Positions 41,097 through 50,326 of a stretch of DNA of 64,000 nucleotides are shown here, in pieces. How positions within the stretch are numbered: position 1 is the stretch's first letter; the number at the start of each line of letters is the position of its first letter. The position numbers and the translations under genes are program-made. A model generated the notes under the pieces. That model was given only the letters and a program-made list of their open reading frames with translations, ran no database searches and was not told the origin of the DNA. The DNA comes from Nostoc sp. MG11 (GTDB taxonomy: Bacteria; Cyanobacteriota; Cyanobacteriia; Cyanobacteriales; Nostocaceae), in NCBI RefSeq assembly GCF_014904695.1, contig NZ_JACXXN010000009.1, forward strand, positions 1-64,000, in the 5' to 3' direction.

Positions 41097-41720
41097 ATGA
41101 AATTGCCGCGAACGACTCTAATTTTAATATTGCTAGCGCTGGGTTTAGGTGGTTTTGTTTACTTCTATGAAATTCAAGGTGCGACTCAGCGAGAAGAAAT
41201 CAAGGAGAAAAACCAGCAAATTTTCTCTTTTGGAGAAGATGATGTGCAGTCTTTAACAGTAAAGACTAAAAATATAACTTTGAGCCTGGAACGTAACACT
41301 CAATCTAGCAATCCTAAGTGGTCGCTAAAATCTCCCACATCTGGCCCAGCAAATGATGCTATTGTTTCTTATCTGATGGATTTGTTGGTCAAAGGTAAAA
41401 GCGATAAAACTTTATCAATCCCAGCAAACCAACGGGGAGAATTTGCTTTAGATAAACCCCAGGCGACTATTAATATCACCCTAAAGAATCAGCAAAACCA
41501 TCAGTTGATTTTGGGTAAACCTGACTTTAGCGATCGTTTCTTGTATGCTCAAGCTGACCCCGCTGCTAAACCAGATGGAAATATAGATGTATTGTTGGTA
41601 TCTACAGATTTTGCAAATGCGGTAAATCGGGAACTATCAGAATGGAGACAACCTGTAGATAATAGTCAGAAACTACCTCCACTAAATATTCCTCTTCCGA
41701 CTCCGACAAAGAGCAACTAA
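41097..41720 (+). CDS. DUF4340 domain membrane-anchored protein
   Basis: A 207-residue protein: one N-terminal membrane helix (LILILLALGLGGFVYFYEI), then a periplasmic beta-rich domain (FSFGEDDVQSLTVKTKNITLSLER, FALDKPQATINITLKN, DVLLVSTDFANAVN) of the DUF4340 family, and a Pro-rich tail. DUF4340 proteins are regularly the last gene of GldAFG-like ABC operons, as here. Exact role unknown; inferred to be a periplasmic partner of the transporter. purU follows after 11 bases. Confidence 0.8.
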   Translation: MKLPRTTLILILLALGLGGFVYFYEIQGATQREEIKEKNQQIFSFGEDDVQSLTVKTKNITLSLERNTQSSNPKWSLKSPTSGPANDAIVSYLMDLLVKGKSDKTLSIPANQRGEFALDKPQATINITLKNQQNHQLILGKPDFSDRFLYAQADPAAKPDGNIDVLLVSTDFANAVNRELSEWRQPVDNSQKLPPLNIPLPTPTKSN

Positions 41721-41731
41721 GCAATATTTCC

Positions 41732-42607
41732 ATGACTAACCCGACTGCAACATTGCTAATTTCTTGCCCCGATCAACGGGGACTGGTGGCGAAAATTGCT
41801 AATTTTATCTATGCAAATGGCGGCAATATCATCCACGCAGATCAGCATACAGACTTTGCTGCTGGATTGTTTCTCACTCGTATTGAATGGCAGTTAAATG
41901 GGTTTAATTTGCCACGAGAGTTGATTGCACCTGCATTTAATGCGTTTGCGAAGCATCACGAAGTGGTCGCTCAACCTTTAAATGCCAAATGGGAAATACG
42001 CTTTTCTGATACAGTACCACGCATTGCTATTTGGGTAAGTCGACAAGACCACTGTCTATTTGACTTGATTTGGCGGCAACGTGCCAAAGAATTTATTGCA
42101 GAGATTCCTTTAATTATCAGCAACCATCCTAATTTAAAGGTAGTAGCAGAGCAATTTGGTATCGATTATCAGTACTTTCCTATCACCAAAGACAACAAAC
42201 TGGAACAGGAAGCTCAACAACTAGAATTACTACAACATTACAAAATTGATTTAGTTGTATTAGCAAAGTATATGCAGATTGTTAGTGGAGATTTTATTGC
42301 TAAATTTCCACAAATTATTAATATTCATCATTCATTTTTACCAGCCTTTGTTGGTGCAAATCCTTATCACAGAGCTTTTGAACGTGGTGTCAAAATTATT
42401 GGTGCTACCGCTCATTATGCTACCCCTGATTTAGATGCCGGCCCCATTATTGAGCAAGATGTGGTACGAGTCAGCCACCGCGATGAAGTTGAGGATTTGG
42501 TAAGAAAAGGCAAAGATTTAGAGCGAGTCGTATTAGCTAGAGCAGTGCGTTTACACTTGCGAAATCGGGTATTAGTCTATGACAATCGCACAGTAGTGTT
42601 TGAGTAA
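41732..42607 (+). CDS. purU: Formyltetrahydrofolate deformylase
   Basis: A 291-residue enzyme that hydrolyses 10-formyl-THF to formate and THF. An N-terminal ACT domain (LLISCPDQRGLVAKIANFIY) is followed by a formyltransferase-like catalytic domain with NIHHSFLPAF, YHRAFERGVKIIGATAHYAT and DLDAGPIIEQDVVRVSH; the Asn-His and Asp of this site are conserved. In cyanobacteria PurU balances one-carbon units from photorespiratory glycine metabolism. Only 11 bases separate it from the DUF4340 gene, so it may be read through. Confidence 0.93.
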   Translation: MTNPTATLLISCPDQRGLVAKIANFIYANGGNIIHADQHTDFAAGLFLTRIEWQLNGFNLPRELIAPAFNAFAKHHEVVAQPLNAKWEIRFSDTVPRIAIWVSRQDHCLFDLIWRQRAKEFIAEIPLIISNHPNLKVVAEQFGIDYQYFPITKDNKLEQEAQQLELLQHYKIDLVVLAKYMQIVSGDFIAKFPQIINIHHSFLPAFVGANPYHRAFERGVKIIGATAHYATPDLDAGPIIEQDVVRVSHRDEVEDLVRKGKDLERVVLARAVRLHLRNRVLVYDNRTVVFE

Positions 42608-42724
42608 TGCCCAGGCGGCTGGAAGTCGCGGCTATACAAACGTTTGAGTAGTGTTCCGCAGGGAAGTCCGCTTAGTCTGCGGCTTCTGTAAAGCAGTACG
42701 CAGACTTTAAAAACAAGAGAGTAG

Positions 42725-44020
42725 TTAAACTAATTCTACCTCATCTTGTGATTCATCTCTAATTTGGAAATAGTAGTAAAAATTAGCAATAGTTAGGTCT
42801 GATGCATGTTGTAAATTAGATGCAACTAATGTTTTGTAACCGACAATTCTAGCTTGTTGACTGATATAAAATTCGTACTTTCGACGTAGTTCAGGCTCAA
42901 ATATAAATAGCAATTGGTCACGAAGAGAATAGAAATGGGACTTTTCAGTTAAACTCTCATATACTAATTGTTCTGGCGGTGATGCTAAATTGATTACTGA
43001 ATGGTAAGTATCTGAATTATTAGTAAGTTGTGAACTATTAAAATCAGTGCTGCTTAAAAGCTTTAATTCTGAAGAAGGGAGCGAACGCATCCAATCAACA
43101 TGATTTTGCCATGAGTTTAATACTGCTAAATCATGGTTGTGAATACGGCTAATTTCAGGAAAAAGAAAATCCAGTTCATCATTTGATTCACAACGATTAA
43201 TCACAATGAGGGCATCTTCACAAATTTTATCTTGAAGATGAGACAGGCGATCGCTCACCGCTGAAACCTCATTTTGCACTTGATAAGTTGCAATAATTAC
43301 CTGTTCAATTGCCCAAGCGCATTCGAGTCTACGAAGTTGTCCAGATGCACAGGTTTCTTCCAGCAAATGTGGATTGCTGTAATCTGCTAAAGCTGCAAAT
43401 AACATTCCCCTGACGCCATCAATCTCAGCATTTCTCCGGCTGAAATCTTGTAATTGCATAGTTGAACGGAAGCGGTTCATCGCTTGGATAAACACTCCAT
43501 ACGCCCTCACTAAAGCTGTGCGATGTTGTTCAAATTTAATATCTTGGGCTACTTGCTCAATAATGTGTCTAATTTCTACTCTTTGGTCTTTTAAAGCTTG
43601 TTTCAAGTCAATAAAGCCGTTTTTGACTTCCAGCCTCATTTGCTCCACTTCTTTCCTTAGTTTCATTGTCTGGTGCAGATTTACTGCTGTCAGTGCTACA
43701 CCCGCAACTGTTCCCACACCAATCAAAGCTGTAGTTGCTTGTAGCACACCCAAGCTAGTCTGTATAGTTTGCAAGCTATTCATTACTGCTGTAAAGCCTT
43801 GCTGAGTTTGATACATCTGCATCCCACTCGTAACAAGATTAGAAGCAGCTACCAATGGTGATAGAGGGCTGTTGTTGACTGTAGCACCAATAGCATGGGC
43901 AATAAACTGCCCGTTAACTGCATCTCTAGCCATGCTTATGGGTACTCCATTGCTAAAGACTTGTAGATATTTTCCAGCATCAATACCAGCTTGAATTGCA
44001 GGAGCGAATTGAAACAACAT
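42725..44020 (-). CDS. Unknown protein with helical membrane-like segment, divergent from a TerB-dynamin
   Basis: About 431 residues, no recognised family. The N-terminal ~35 residues are conserved-looking (QFAPAIQAGIDAGKYLQVFS). A glycine/alanine hydrophobic segment (~65-120: LGVLQATTALIGVGTVAGVALTAV) could insert in a membrane, then a coiled coil (LRKEVEQMRLEVKNGFIDLK, DQRVEIRHIIEQVAQDIKF) leads into a long helical domain with no catalytic motif. I recall relatives in other filamentous cyanobacteria but no function. It is divergent from the dynamin-like gene with 144 bases between starts, suggesting shared control. ATG 44020 is preferred over 44047. Confidence 0.6.
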   Translation of the reverse strand: MLFQFAPAIQAGIDAGKYLQVFSNGVPISMARDAVNGQFIAHAIGATVNNSPLSPLVAASNLVTSGMQMYQTQQGFTAVMNSLQTIQTSLGVLQATTALIGVGTVAGVALTAVNLHQTMKLRKEVEQMRLEVKNGFIDLKQALKDQRVEIRHIIEQVAQDIKFEQHRTALVRAYGVFIQAMNRFRSTMQLQDFSRRNAEIDGVRGMLFAALADYSNPHLLEETCASGQLRRLECAWAIEQVIIATYQVQNEVSAVSDRLSHLQDKICEDALIVINRCESNDELDFLFPEISRIHNHDLAVLNSWQNHVDWMRSLPSSELKLLSSTDFNSSQLTNNSDTYHSVINLASPPEQLVYESLTEKSHFYSLRDQLLFIFEPELRRKYEFYISQQARIVGYKTLVASNLQHASDLTIANFYYYFQIRDESQDEVELV

Positions 44021-44164
44021 ATTTATTTTTAGGTTACTAAAAGCCAATTTTCTTGAGATTAACTGGTATAAAAAAGCAATATAACCGTATTTATTCGGTA
44101 TATTAATTAATTTTGTCTAAATCTGGGCATACTAAGCCTGAAAACTTATCGCCTTACACAGTTT

Positions 44165-46744
44165 ATGGATACTTCACTAGTTAACTCTCAGACTGTTGAG
44201 CTATTGTCGCAGATTACTGGACAAAAACTGACTCAAAAGAATCTCACACCACCTGTAATATTTCTGGCAAATTTAGTCACAGTGCTACTGGGAGTGATAT
44301 TTGTAGATGGCACAGTAGCAGAGTCAGAAAAGCAACGTTTACTGACAACCCTTTATCGATTTAGTAATCCAGAAAGTGATGTGCGTAAGTTGACACATTT
44401 GATGATTAAGGGAGTTAAAGAGAATCAAGTTTATAAGCAAGTTAATAGCTTACTAGTATTGGCGGCTCCACTTTCAGAGTCAGAAAAGCTGTTATTAATT
44501 AGCTTTGGCTATCAAATGTCAGCAGCAGATGGTGAAATTGATCCTCACGAGAAAAAATATTTGGAGATAGTTGCCAAGCACTTAGGCATTCAATCACAAC
44601 ATTTAGCAGTTTTAGAGGCTGGTTTTACTCATCAACAAAATGCCGAAACTATTCCTTTAAATGAAGTGCATTTTTTACTCGATCCTGCTAGGTTCCAAGA
44701 ATTGGACACTATATTTGTTAAGGCTGCAAGTGATATCCTAATGTCTCTACCTGCTAAAGCAGAACACAAAATAACTAAACCGCCCAGAAAGGTATCTTAT
44801 GGAGAATTGAAAAAGTTCCAAGAATATCGCAAGCAATTAGACAATTATTGTTATCAGCTATCTCAGATAATTCAAGACTGTACTAATCGTGGCTTCCTAC
44901 CTCATACTTTGATAGAGGAGTTAGGGGAAGTCTCACAAAAAGTACAATCCCAGCGCTTTCGATTATCAGTGCTAGGCGAGTTTAGTCAAGGAAAATCAAC
45001 TTTACTTAATGCCTTACTAGGTGAAGAAATTCAACCTGTGAGGGAAATTCCCTGTAGTGGTGCTGTGACAGTTTTAAAATATGGAACCCAAAAGCGTGTA
45101 GTCTGTCGTTATAAAGATGGACGGGAAGAAGAAATTCCTTTTGAGCAATATCAACTAAAGGCAACAATTTCAGAAGATGCAGCACTTGGATGTCTGAGTG
45201 ATGAATTAGCACATAATGAAATTGATGAAATTGTTTTTGAGCATCCTGATTTAGAGTTATGTAGTAATGGAGTAGAAATTGTAGATTCTCCGGGATTAAA
45301 CGAACACCCTGACCGCACAGCCATTACTCAAAAACTGCTGAAGGATACTGATGCAGTGATATTTCTAACTAATGCTTCACGTCCTATAACTCAGGTAGAA
45401 CGCCACTTACTCCAGGATGTAAGAACTCAACTAAATCATGGTAAAGACAATAAATCTGCCAACAATATTTTTGTAGTAGGAAATTTTATAGATTTAGTCC
45501 GTAGCGAAAAAGGACGTGAGCAAGTTCGACAGAGGATCGAAAGATTTGTACAAGGTCAAAATATAGTTACAGGTGAAAATCGTGTTCATTTTATTTCTGC
45601 TCAAGCTGCGCTAGACGCAATTTTGCAGGGAACAGAAGATGAGTATTTGAAAGCCTTCCAAAATTTTACCGAGTCTATTGAGAAGTTTTTGACGTTTGAT
45701 AGTGGAATAGTAAAAATTAAGCACTCTATTAGTCAAATAAATCAAGTCCTTGAAAAAGGTTTAGATGGGCTATATCAATCGCAGGACACTTTAGATGGAA
45801 AAATTCAAATTTCTGAAGCAGAAAAGCAGAAAGTTTTAGAAAAAATAGGAGAAGCCAGTGGACGCGATGTCAGAATCCGTCTATTGGCTTCTCAAGCGAT
45901 AGACACAGTATTTGACCAAGCTGCTGAATCCTGGGATGAATGGCGTGAAGGATTAGGCGATCGCATGGCTAATAAAAGTCAACACTGGTATTCTGAACAT
46001 AGCCCTGTTTGGAGCCAAGACAAACTCATTAGAGATTACACAAATCAATTTATTAGAGACTTGTCAAAAGAAATAGATGAATGGGGAAATACAAAACTTA
46101 AAGATGTAATTTTACAAAAAAATCTTAAGTATTTAGATACTAGTATTGCGTATGAACTAGATGCAATTCAAGGCCAGTTTAAAAGCCTTGACGAACATAT
46201 ACAAACAAATTTCAGTCAACAGCTTCAACTTTCAATCAATGGTATAAATGATGACTTTACGGGTATGGGAGGATTTGGCGGTGGTGTTGGAATAGGTGGT
46301 GCTTTAGCTACTGGATTAATAGTATTTACAGGAGTTGGTTTTATTGCCGTAATTGTTGCAAGTGTAGCTGCTGCAATTGCAGGTTCGTTTGGTTTTGGAA
46401 TGCTAGATTTTGATGGACTAAAAGACCAGATAAAGGGAAAAATTTTTGAATTAGGATTTAAAAATTTTGATGAATCAATGGATAAATTAACCGATAAATT
46501 AGATGAAATTGTTGGCTCTGTTTTTGAAAACCGAGTTGAATCAGCTAGTCGAATAATCGCCCAAGCGATCGCACTTTACGAAAATCTCCTAGAACAGCAG
46601 GAAAAAGCTCACAACGAAACTCTAGAACAACGTGAGGCTGACAAAGTATGGATTTACCAAAAACGCCAAGAACTTGAGCAGGTAAAAAATGAATTGGAAG
46701 TAATTCTCAATATAAACACTGCGATCGCATCTTCCATCACGTAG
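44165..46744 (+). CDS. TerB-domain dynamin-like GTPase
   Basis: An 859-residue fusion. Residues ~30-155 are a TerB-like helical domain (VLLGVIFVDGTVAESEKQRL, then SAADGEIDPHEKKYLEIV with the acidic pattern of TerB). The GTPase domain follows: G1 GEFSQGKSTLLNALLG (~272), G3 IVDSPGLNEHPDRT (~382), while the usual G4 N-K-x-D reads VGNFIDLV. A long stalk leads to a very hydrophobic Gly/Ala paddle (~699-760: GIGGALATGLIVFTGVGFIA) for membrane insertion and a C-terminal coiled coil (EQQEKAHNETLEQREADKVW). Dynamins bend or fuse membranes; TerB proteins belong to stress and phage-resistance (tellurite) systems. The TerB-dynamin fusion suggests a membrane-stress or defence role; this is inference. Confidence 0.82.
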   Translation: MDTSLVNSQTVELLSQITGQKLTQKNLTPPVIFLANLVTVLLGVIFVDGTVAESEKQRLLTTLYRFSNPESDVRKLTHLMIKGVKENQVYKQVNSLLVLAAPLSESEKLLLISFGYQMSAADGEIDPHEKKYLEIVAKHLGIQSQHLAVLEAGFTHQQNAETIPLNEVHFLLDPARFQELDTIFVKAASDILMSLPAKAEHKITKPPRKVSYGELKKFQEYRKQLDNYCYQLSQIIQDCTNRGFLPHTLIEELGEVSQKVQSQRFRLSVLGEFSQGKSTLLNALLGEEIQPVREIPCSGAVTVLKYGTQKRVVCRYKDGREEEIPFEQYQLKATISEDAALGCLSDELAHNEIDEIVFEHPDLELCSNGVEIVDSPGLNEHPDRTAITQKLLKDTDAVIFLTNASRPITQVERHLLQDVRTQLNHGKDNKSANNIFVVGNFIDLVRSEKGREQVRQRIERFVQGQNIVTGENRVHFISAQAALDAILQGTEDEYLKAFQNFTESIEKFLTFDSGIVKIKHSISQINQVLEKGLDGLYQSQDTLDGKIQISEAEKQKVLEKIGEASGRDVRIRLLASQAIDTVFDQAAESWDEWREGLGDRMANKSQHWYSEHSPVWSQDKLIRDYTNQFIRDLSKEIDEWGNTKLKDVILQKNLKYLDTSIAYELDAIQGQFKSLDEHIQTNFSQQLQLSINGINDDFTGMGGFGGGVGIGGALATGLIVFTGVGFIAVIVASVAAAIAGSFGFGMLDFDGLKDQIKGKIFELGFKNFDESMDKLTDKLDEIVGSVFENRVESASRIIAQAIALYENLLEQQEKAHNETLEQREADKVWIYQKRQELEQVKNELEVILNINTAIASSIT

Positions 46745-46817
46745 CAGTACATTAATGAAATAAACTTGTGGTTTTGGGAATACTAAATCTATTACCAAGC
46801 TTAACAGGAAGGGGTCA

Positions 46818-47915
46818 ATGCCCAGAGACTCATGGAATAATAGCTCGAAAAATACTGTTCCCTTGCAGTTACCTGCAACATATCTCAAACCAGTGAAGCG
46901 CAATACAATTACCCATGAATTTAACCCAACACAACCGGAAATACTACTTCCACAGGAACATGATGACCACCTATTAGATGCATCTAAGCTAATGCACCAA
47001 GGAATTCAACAGCAACAGGCTGGTGAATTGATAGCGGCGATGAAGTCATTACAGCAATCTCTAGAGATGTTTCAGGCAGTTGGAGATTTGCAAAAACAGG
47101 CACAGGTGCTTTCTTTTTTGGGATTGGTAACTTACACCGCAGGGGACTATAAGAGTACTATCTCTTACTCTCATCAGTGTCTATCCTTAATCAAGGATAC
47201 TTCAGACTTGGCGGTGCAGATGCAAGCGCTTTCCCATTTGGGTAATGCTTATCGACACCTGAATGATCATAAAAAAGCAACTGAGTTTCTAGAAAAGTGT
47301 TTGGAAATAACGCAGCAGTTGCAAGACAGGCGAAGTCAAGTGGCGGCACTAAATAATTTGGGATTGGTGTATAAAGCTTTGGGCAACTTTACACAAGCAA
47401 TTGAGTATCAGCAGCAAAGTCTAGAAATTGTACGGGAACTCAAAGACAACTGGGGTGAAGAACAGGTATTAAAGAATCTAGGCAATGCTTGGTATGCTTT
47501 GGACAATTACCCAACAGCGATCGCCTACTATGAGCAGTGTGTAGTACTAGCACGCTCCTTAAAAAATGTTCGCAGTGCTTCTCAGGTGCTCAAAAATTTG
47601 GGTAATGCTTGCTATGCTTTAGGGGATTATGCCAAAGCCATTAAGTATTATGAAGAACGTTTGCAATTAGCTAGAGAAATTGGAGACAAGCGCAGCGAAG
47701 AACAATCTTTAGGTAGTTTAGGAGTTGCTTGTGAAGCTTTGGGTGACTATACCAAAGCAATTTCATATTATGAAGAACGTTTACTGTTAGCTAGGACTAT
47801 TAAAGATCGCCGCAGTGAAGAACAAGCCCTTGCCAGTTTGAGAGTCGCTTGCTACGCTTTGGGCGATTATGCTAAAGCAATGCAATACCAGCAGGGGACA
47901 TCTGCGAATAGTTAA
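46818..47915 (+). CDS. Tetratricopeptide repeat protein (40-residue repeats)
   Basis: A 365-residue protein. After ~55 variable residues come seven 40-residue TPRs of the LGN/rapsyn-like spacing, e.g. LGNAYRHLNDHKKATEFLEK, LGLVYKALGNFTQAIEYQQQ, LGNACYALGDYAKAIKYYEE, each ending with D/N-x-R-S-(E/Q)-x-(Q)-x-L. The last four are nearly identical in DNA, suggesting recent duplication. No catalytic or signalling domain is fused. It is a protein-interaction scaffold, partner unknown. It starts 74 bases after the TerB-dynamin in the same direction, so a link is possible. Confidence 0.85.
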   Translation: MPRDSWNNSSKNTVPLQLPATYLKPVKRNTITHEFNPTQPEILLPQEHDDHLLDASKLMHQGIQQQQAGELIAAMKSLQQSLEMFQAVGDLQKQAQVLSFLGLVTYTAGDYKSTISYSHQCLSLIKDTSDLAVQMQALSHLGNAYRHLNDHKKATEFLEKCLEITQQLQDRRSQVAALNNLGLVYKALGNFTQAIEYQQQSLEIVRELKDNWGEEQVLKNLGNAWYALDNYPTAIAYYEQCVVLARSLKNVRSASQVLKNLGNACYALGDYAKAIKYYEERLQLAREIGDKRSEEQSLGSLGVACEALGDYTKAISYYEERLLLARTIKDRRSEEQALASLRVACYALGDYAKAMQYQQGTSANS

Positions 47916-48008
47916 ATCGGGGGAGAGGGAAGAGGAGAGGGAGAAAGAAAGAGAGGAAAAATGAATAATTCACAATTTAAAGTGCAAAATTTAAAATTAA
48001 AATTACTT

Positions 48009-48692
48009 TCACTCCTCCGTGTTCTTTTGTTGCTGGAGATACACAATAACCTCTGAGGTATCTACTTGGGGAAATTCTATATAAAAATTACTCACACTCC
48101 AGAAGAGTTCCGGTGTTTCCAACACAATTAGGCGATCGCACCACTGACTCAGCCAAGGTAGCAATTTCTGGGGTGCTACTGGAGTACATAGCCAAACTGC
48201 TGCCGGAGAAAGTGCTTTGATAGCAGTTGCCGCTACCGCTATTGTCATCCCTGTAGCAACACCATCATCAACTAAAATCAACGTAGCTCCCTCTGCATTC
48301 ACCTGCGGACAAGCAGAAATTAATTGAGCCTCAAGCGACTTAGCTTGGGTAATCGCTTGATTTAAAGCTAATTCTCGCCACCACAAATCATCTCTGGGGC
48401 GCAATAGCTTTTGCTGAGTCCAAAGAACATTCCCTGAAGTCGTTACTGCTCCAATTGCTAACTCTGAGTTGTCTGGATGGCTAATTTTTTTCGCTACAAC
48501 TATTGTCAGTGGACAACCCAAAAGGCTAGCTATTGGTGCTGCTACTGGCACACCTCCTCTTGGCAAAGCATAGACAATTGGTACAGGCTTTACCCCAAAT
48601 TCAATAGTTTGCTGAGCCAAAACATCATGAATCACTCGCGCCAATTCTTCACCTGCATGGGTGCGATCGGCAAAAAGTGGGGTATATGACAT
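48009..48692 (-). CDS. Phosphoribosyltransferase-fold protein
   Basis: A 227-residue type I PRTase-fold protein. The PRPP loop is LILVDDGVATGMTI (~137), and IVYALPRGGVPVAAPIA near residue 40 is a second conserved block of the family often annotated as predicted phosphoribosyltransferase (COG1926). The base substrate is unknown; relatives are commonly found in stress-related operons. ATG 48692 is chosen because GGGGGAAACC stands directly before it; 48707 is upstream of this site. Confidence 0.8.
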   Translation of the reverse strand: MSYTPLFADRTHAGEELARVIHDVLAQQTIEFGVKPVPIVYALPRGGVPVAAPIASLLGCPLTIVVAKKISHPDNSELAIGAVTTSGNVLWTQQKLLRPRDDLWWRELALNQAITQAKSLEAQLISACPQVNAEGATLILVDDGVATGMTIAVAATAIKALSPAAVWLCTPVAPQKLLPWLSQWCDRLIVLETPELFWSVSNFYIEFPQVDTSEVIVYLQQQKNTEE

Positions 48693-48882
48693 GGTTTCCC
48701 CCAGCATCTTAGGACGGCATTGCTTTTATCATGACTGAATTTTGACTCAAATTAACTGATACAATAAGACTTGTGCAAATAGTAAGTATTTCAGCAAAAG
48801 TCTATTTCTGAAAAATCTCCAACCAGAGCCATATTTAACTCAGATTCGGACAGCTGACACTAAGGCCAATATCCAGATTTTC

Positions 48883-49563
48883 ATGAGCAGCGAAACCCAA
48901 CTCAGCCTCTTCGACGACTCAACTTTTAACCAACAAGAGCTGATTCCCACAGACGCAAAAATTTCTATCCCTCCCGGAACCTATTCCAGCATGACCGAGT
49001 TGGCACAGCATTGTAATCAGTGTCATCGTTGTGCATTAGGAGACACTCGGACTCATGCTGTTGTCGGACGCGGCAATCTTAAAGCATCAATCATGATTGT
49101 GGGAGAAGCACCAGGTCAAAACGAAGATGAAACGGGTCTACCATTTGTAGGCAAATCAGGACAATTGCTAGAAAAAATTCTAGCATCTGTGAACTTGTCT
49201 ACTGAGAATGATGTATACATTGCTAATATTAATAAATGCCGCCCACCAAATAACCGAGTTCCGACTACAGATGAAATGGCGGCTTGCAAACCCTACTTAC
49301 TAGAACAAATTCGTTTAGTTGACCCAAAAATAATTCTGTTAACAGGTGCAAGTGCGCTCAAAGGATTAACAGGGGATAAACGGGCAATTACCAAAATTCG
49401 CGGACAGTGGCTAGAGTGGGAAGGACGTTTTTGTATGCCAATTTTCCACCCCGCCTACTTGCTGCGTAACTCTTCGCGTGAAGTTGGTGCACCCAAATGG
49501 TTGATGTGGCAAGATATTCAAGCAGTGCGTGCTAAGTTCGATGAAATCCAGAAAAATAGATGA
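48883..49563 (+). CDS. Uracil-DNA glycosylase, Fe-S type (family 4-like)
   Basis: A 226-residue enzyme that excises uracil from DNA. Four cysteines for a 4Fe-4S cluster are in place (CNQCHRC at ~44-50 and one near NINKCRPPNN and CKPYL further on). Active-site motif 1 is GEAPGQNEDETGLPFVG and motif 2 is HPAYLLR, both typical of family 4 (UDGa). The first ~40 residues are variable. Preceded by a long leader; no operon partner except a micro-ORF downstream. Confidence 0.9.
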   Translation: MSSETQLSLFDDSTFNQQELIPTDAKISIPPGTYSSMTELAQHCNQCHRCALGDTRTHAVVGRGNLKASIMIVGEAPGQNEDETGLPFVGKSGQLLEKILASVNLSTENDVYIANINKCRPPNNRVPTTDEMAACKPYLLEQIRLVDPKIILLTGASALKGLTGDKRAITKIRGQWLEWEGRFCMPIFHPAYLLRNSSREVGAPKWLMWQDIQAVRAKFDEIQKNR

Positions 49564-49606
49564 AAAAGTTGAAAGATACATCAACTTAAGAGGAAAAATG
49601 TAAACA

Positions 49607-49687
49607 ATGCAGACTGATGACAGCTTGAAGCAAAAGCTAGTTGAAAAAATCAGCGAAATGTCTGCCGAGCAAATTTGCTCTAACTAA
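49607..49687 (+). CDS. Micro-ORF of 26 codons after the uracil-DNA glycosylase
   Basis: ATG 49607 to TAA 49687 encodes MQTDDSLKQKLVEKISEMSA plus six residues. An AAGAGGAAAAAT ribosome-binding-like stretch lies before it. The peptide looks like the N-terminal helix of a longer family (small antitoxin-like proteins start this way), so it may be a truncated gene. Weak evidence only. Confidence 0.3.
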   Translation: MQTDDSLKQKLVEKISEMSAEQICSN

Positions 49688-49711
49688 GCTAGGCGGTTAA
49701 TCAAATTAAAT

Positions 49712-50326
49712 TCACAGATTCCCAGGACGTATCCGCACACTTCCCGCCTGACAATCGCGTAACCAAGCTTTAACCGCTTGGGCGATCGCACCATTACTAC
49801 TATCCCGTGGCGGCGATGGTGGTTGTTGTTTTGGATAAGTACCTGTTTGGGTAAACATCATCACTAAACGCCAACCACTCTTAGCTTTAGTCAACAACAG
49901 CCAGTGAAATTGCTGCAATTCTAACGCTTTGTTACCTGTATACTGCCGCTCCAAGGTAGTAAAGAAAACTTGCTCAACTCCTGATGCAGTGCTTTTAGGC
50001 GCATCTGCGTTATATTCTTCAGAGTTAAGGGGCAGAGGAGTAAACTCAGGTTTTCCTGCCACTAGCATATAGCTGTAAACGTCACCTTTTCTACTGAGGC
50101 GACGGGCGCGTTGAGTGGCACGATTAGCGTAGCTAGGTAAATCTCGCAATAGCTGAGTAGTTAATATTTCTAGGTTTTGCTCAGAACACAAAGGCCTCGC
50201 ACCACTATCTATATTCTGCTTCTGTGCCAACACGGGGTTAGAGACAAGGCTACTTGATATCAAAAACCAGAAGCCACAAGGTACAAACCACAAGCCACAA
50301 TTTTTCTTCCTAACTCCTGCCTTCAT
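49712..50326 (-). CDS. Secreted protein of unknown function
   Basis: A 204-residue protein with a signal peptide ([18 protein letters not shown], cleavage likely after VLA-Q around residue 35). The mature part ([56 protein letters not shown]) is a conserved cyanobacterial domain of unknown role ending with [20 protein letters not shown]. Its ATG overlaps the pyrF stop (4 bases), so the two are cotranscribed. Confidence 0.7.
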   Translation of the reverse strand: MKAGVRKKNCGLWFVPCGFWFLISSSLVSNPVLAQKQNIDSGARPLCSEQNLEILTTQLLRDLPSYANRATQRARRLSRKGDVYSYMLVAGKPEFTPLPLNSEEYNADAPKSTASGVEQVFFTTLERQYTGNKALELQQFHWLLLTKAKSGWRLVMMFTQTGTYPKQQPPSPPRDSSNGAIAQAVKAWLRDCQAGSVRIRPGNL

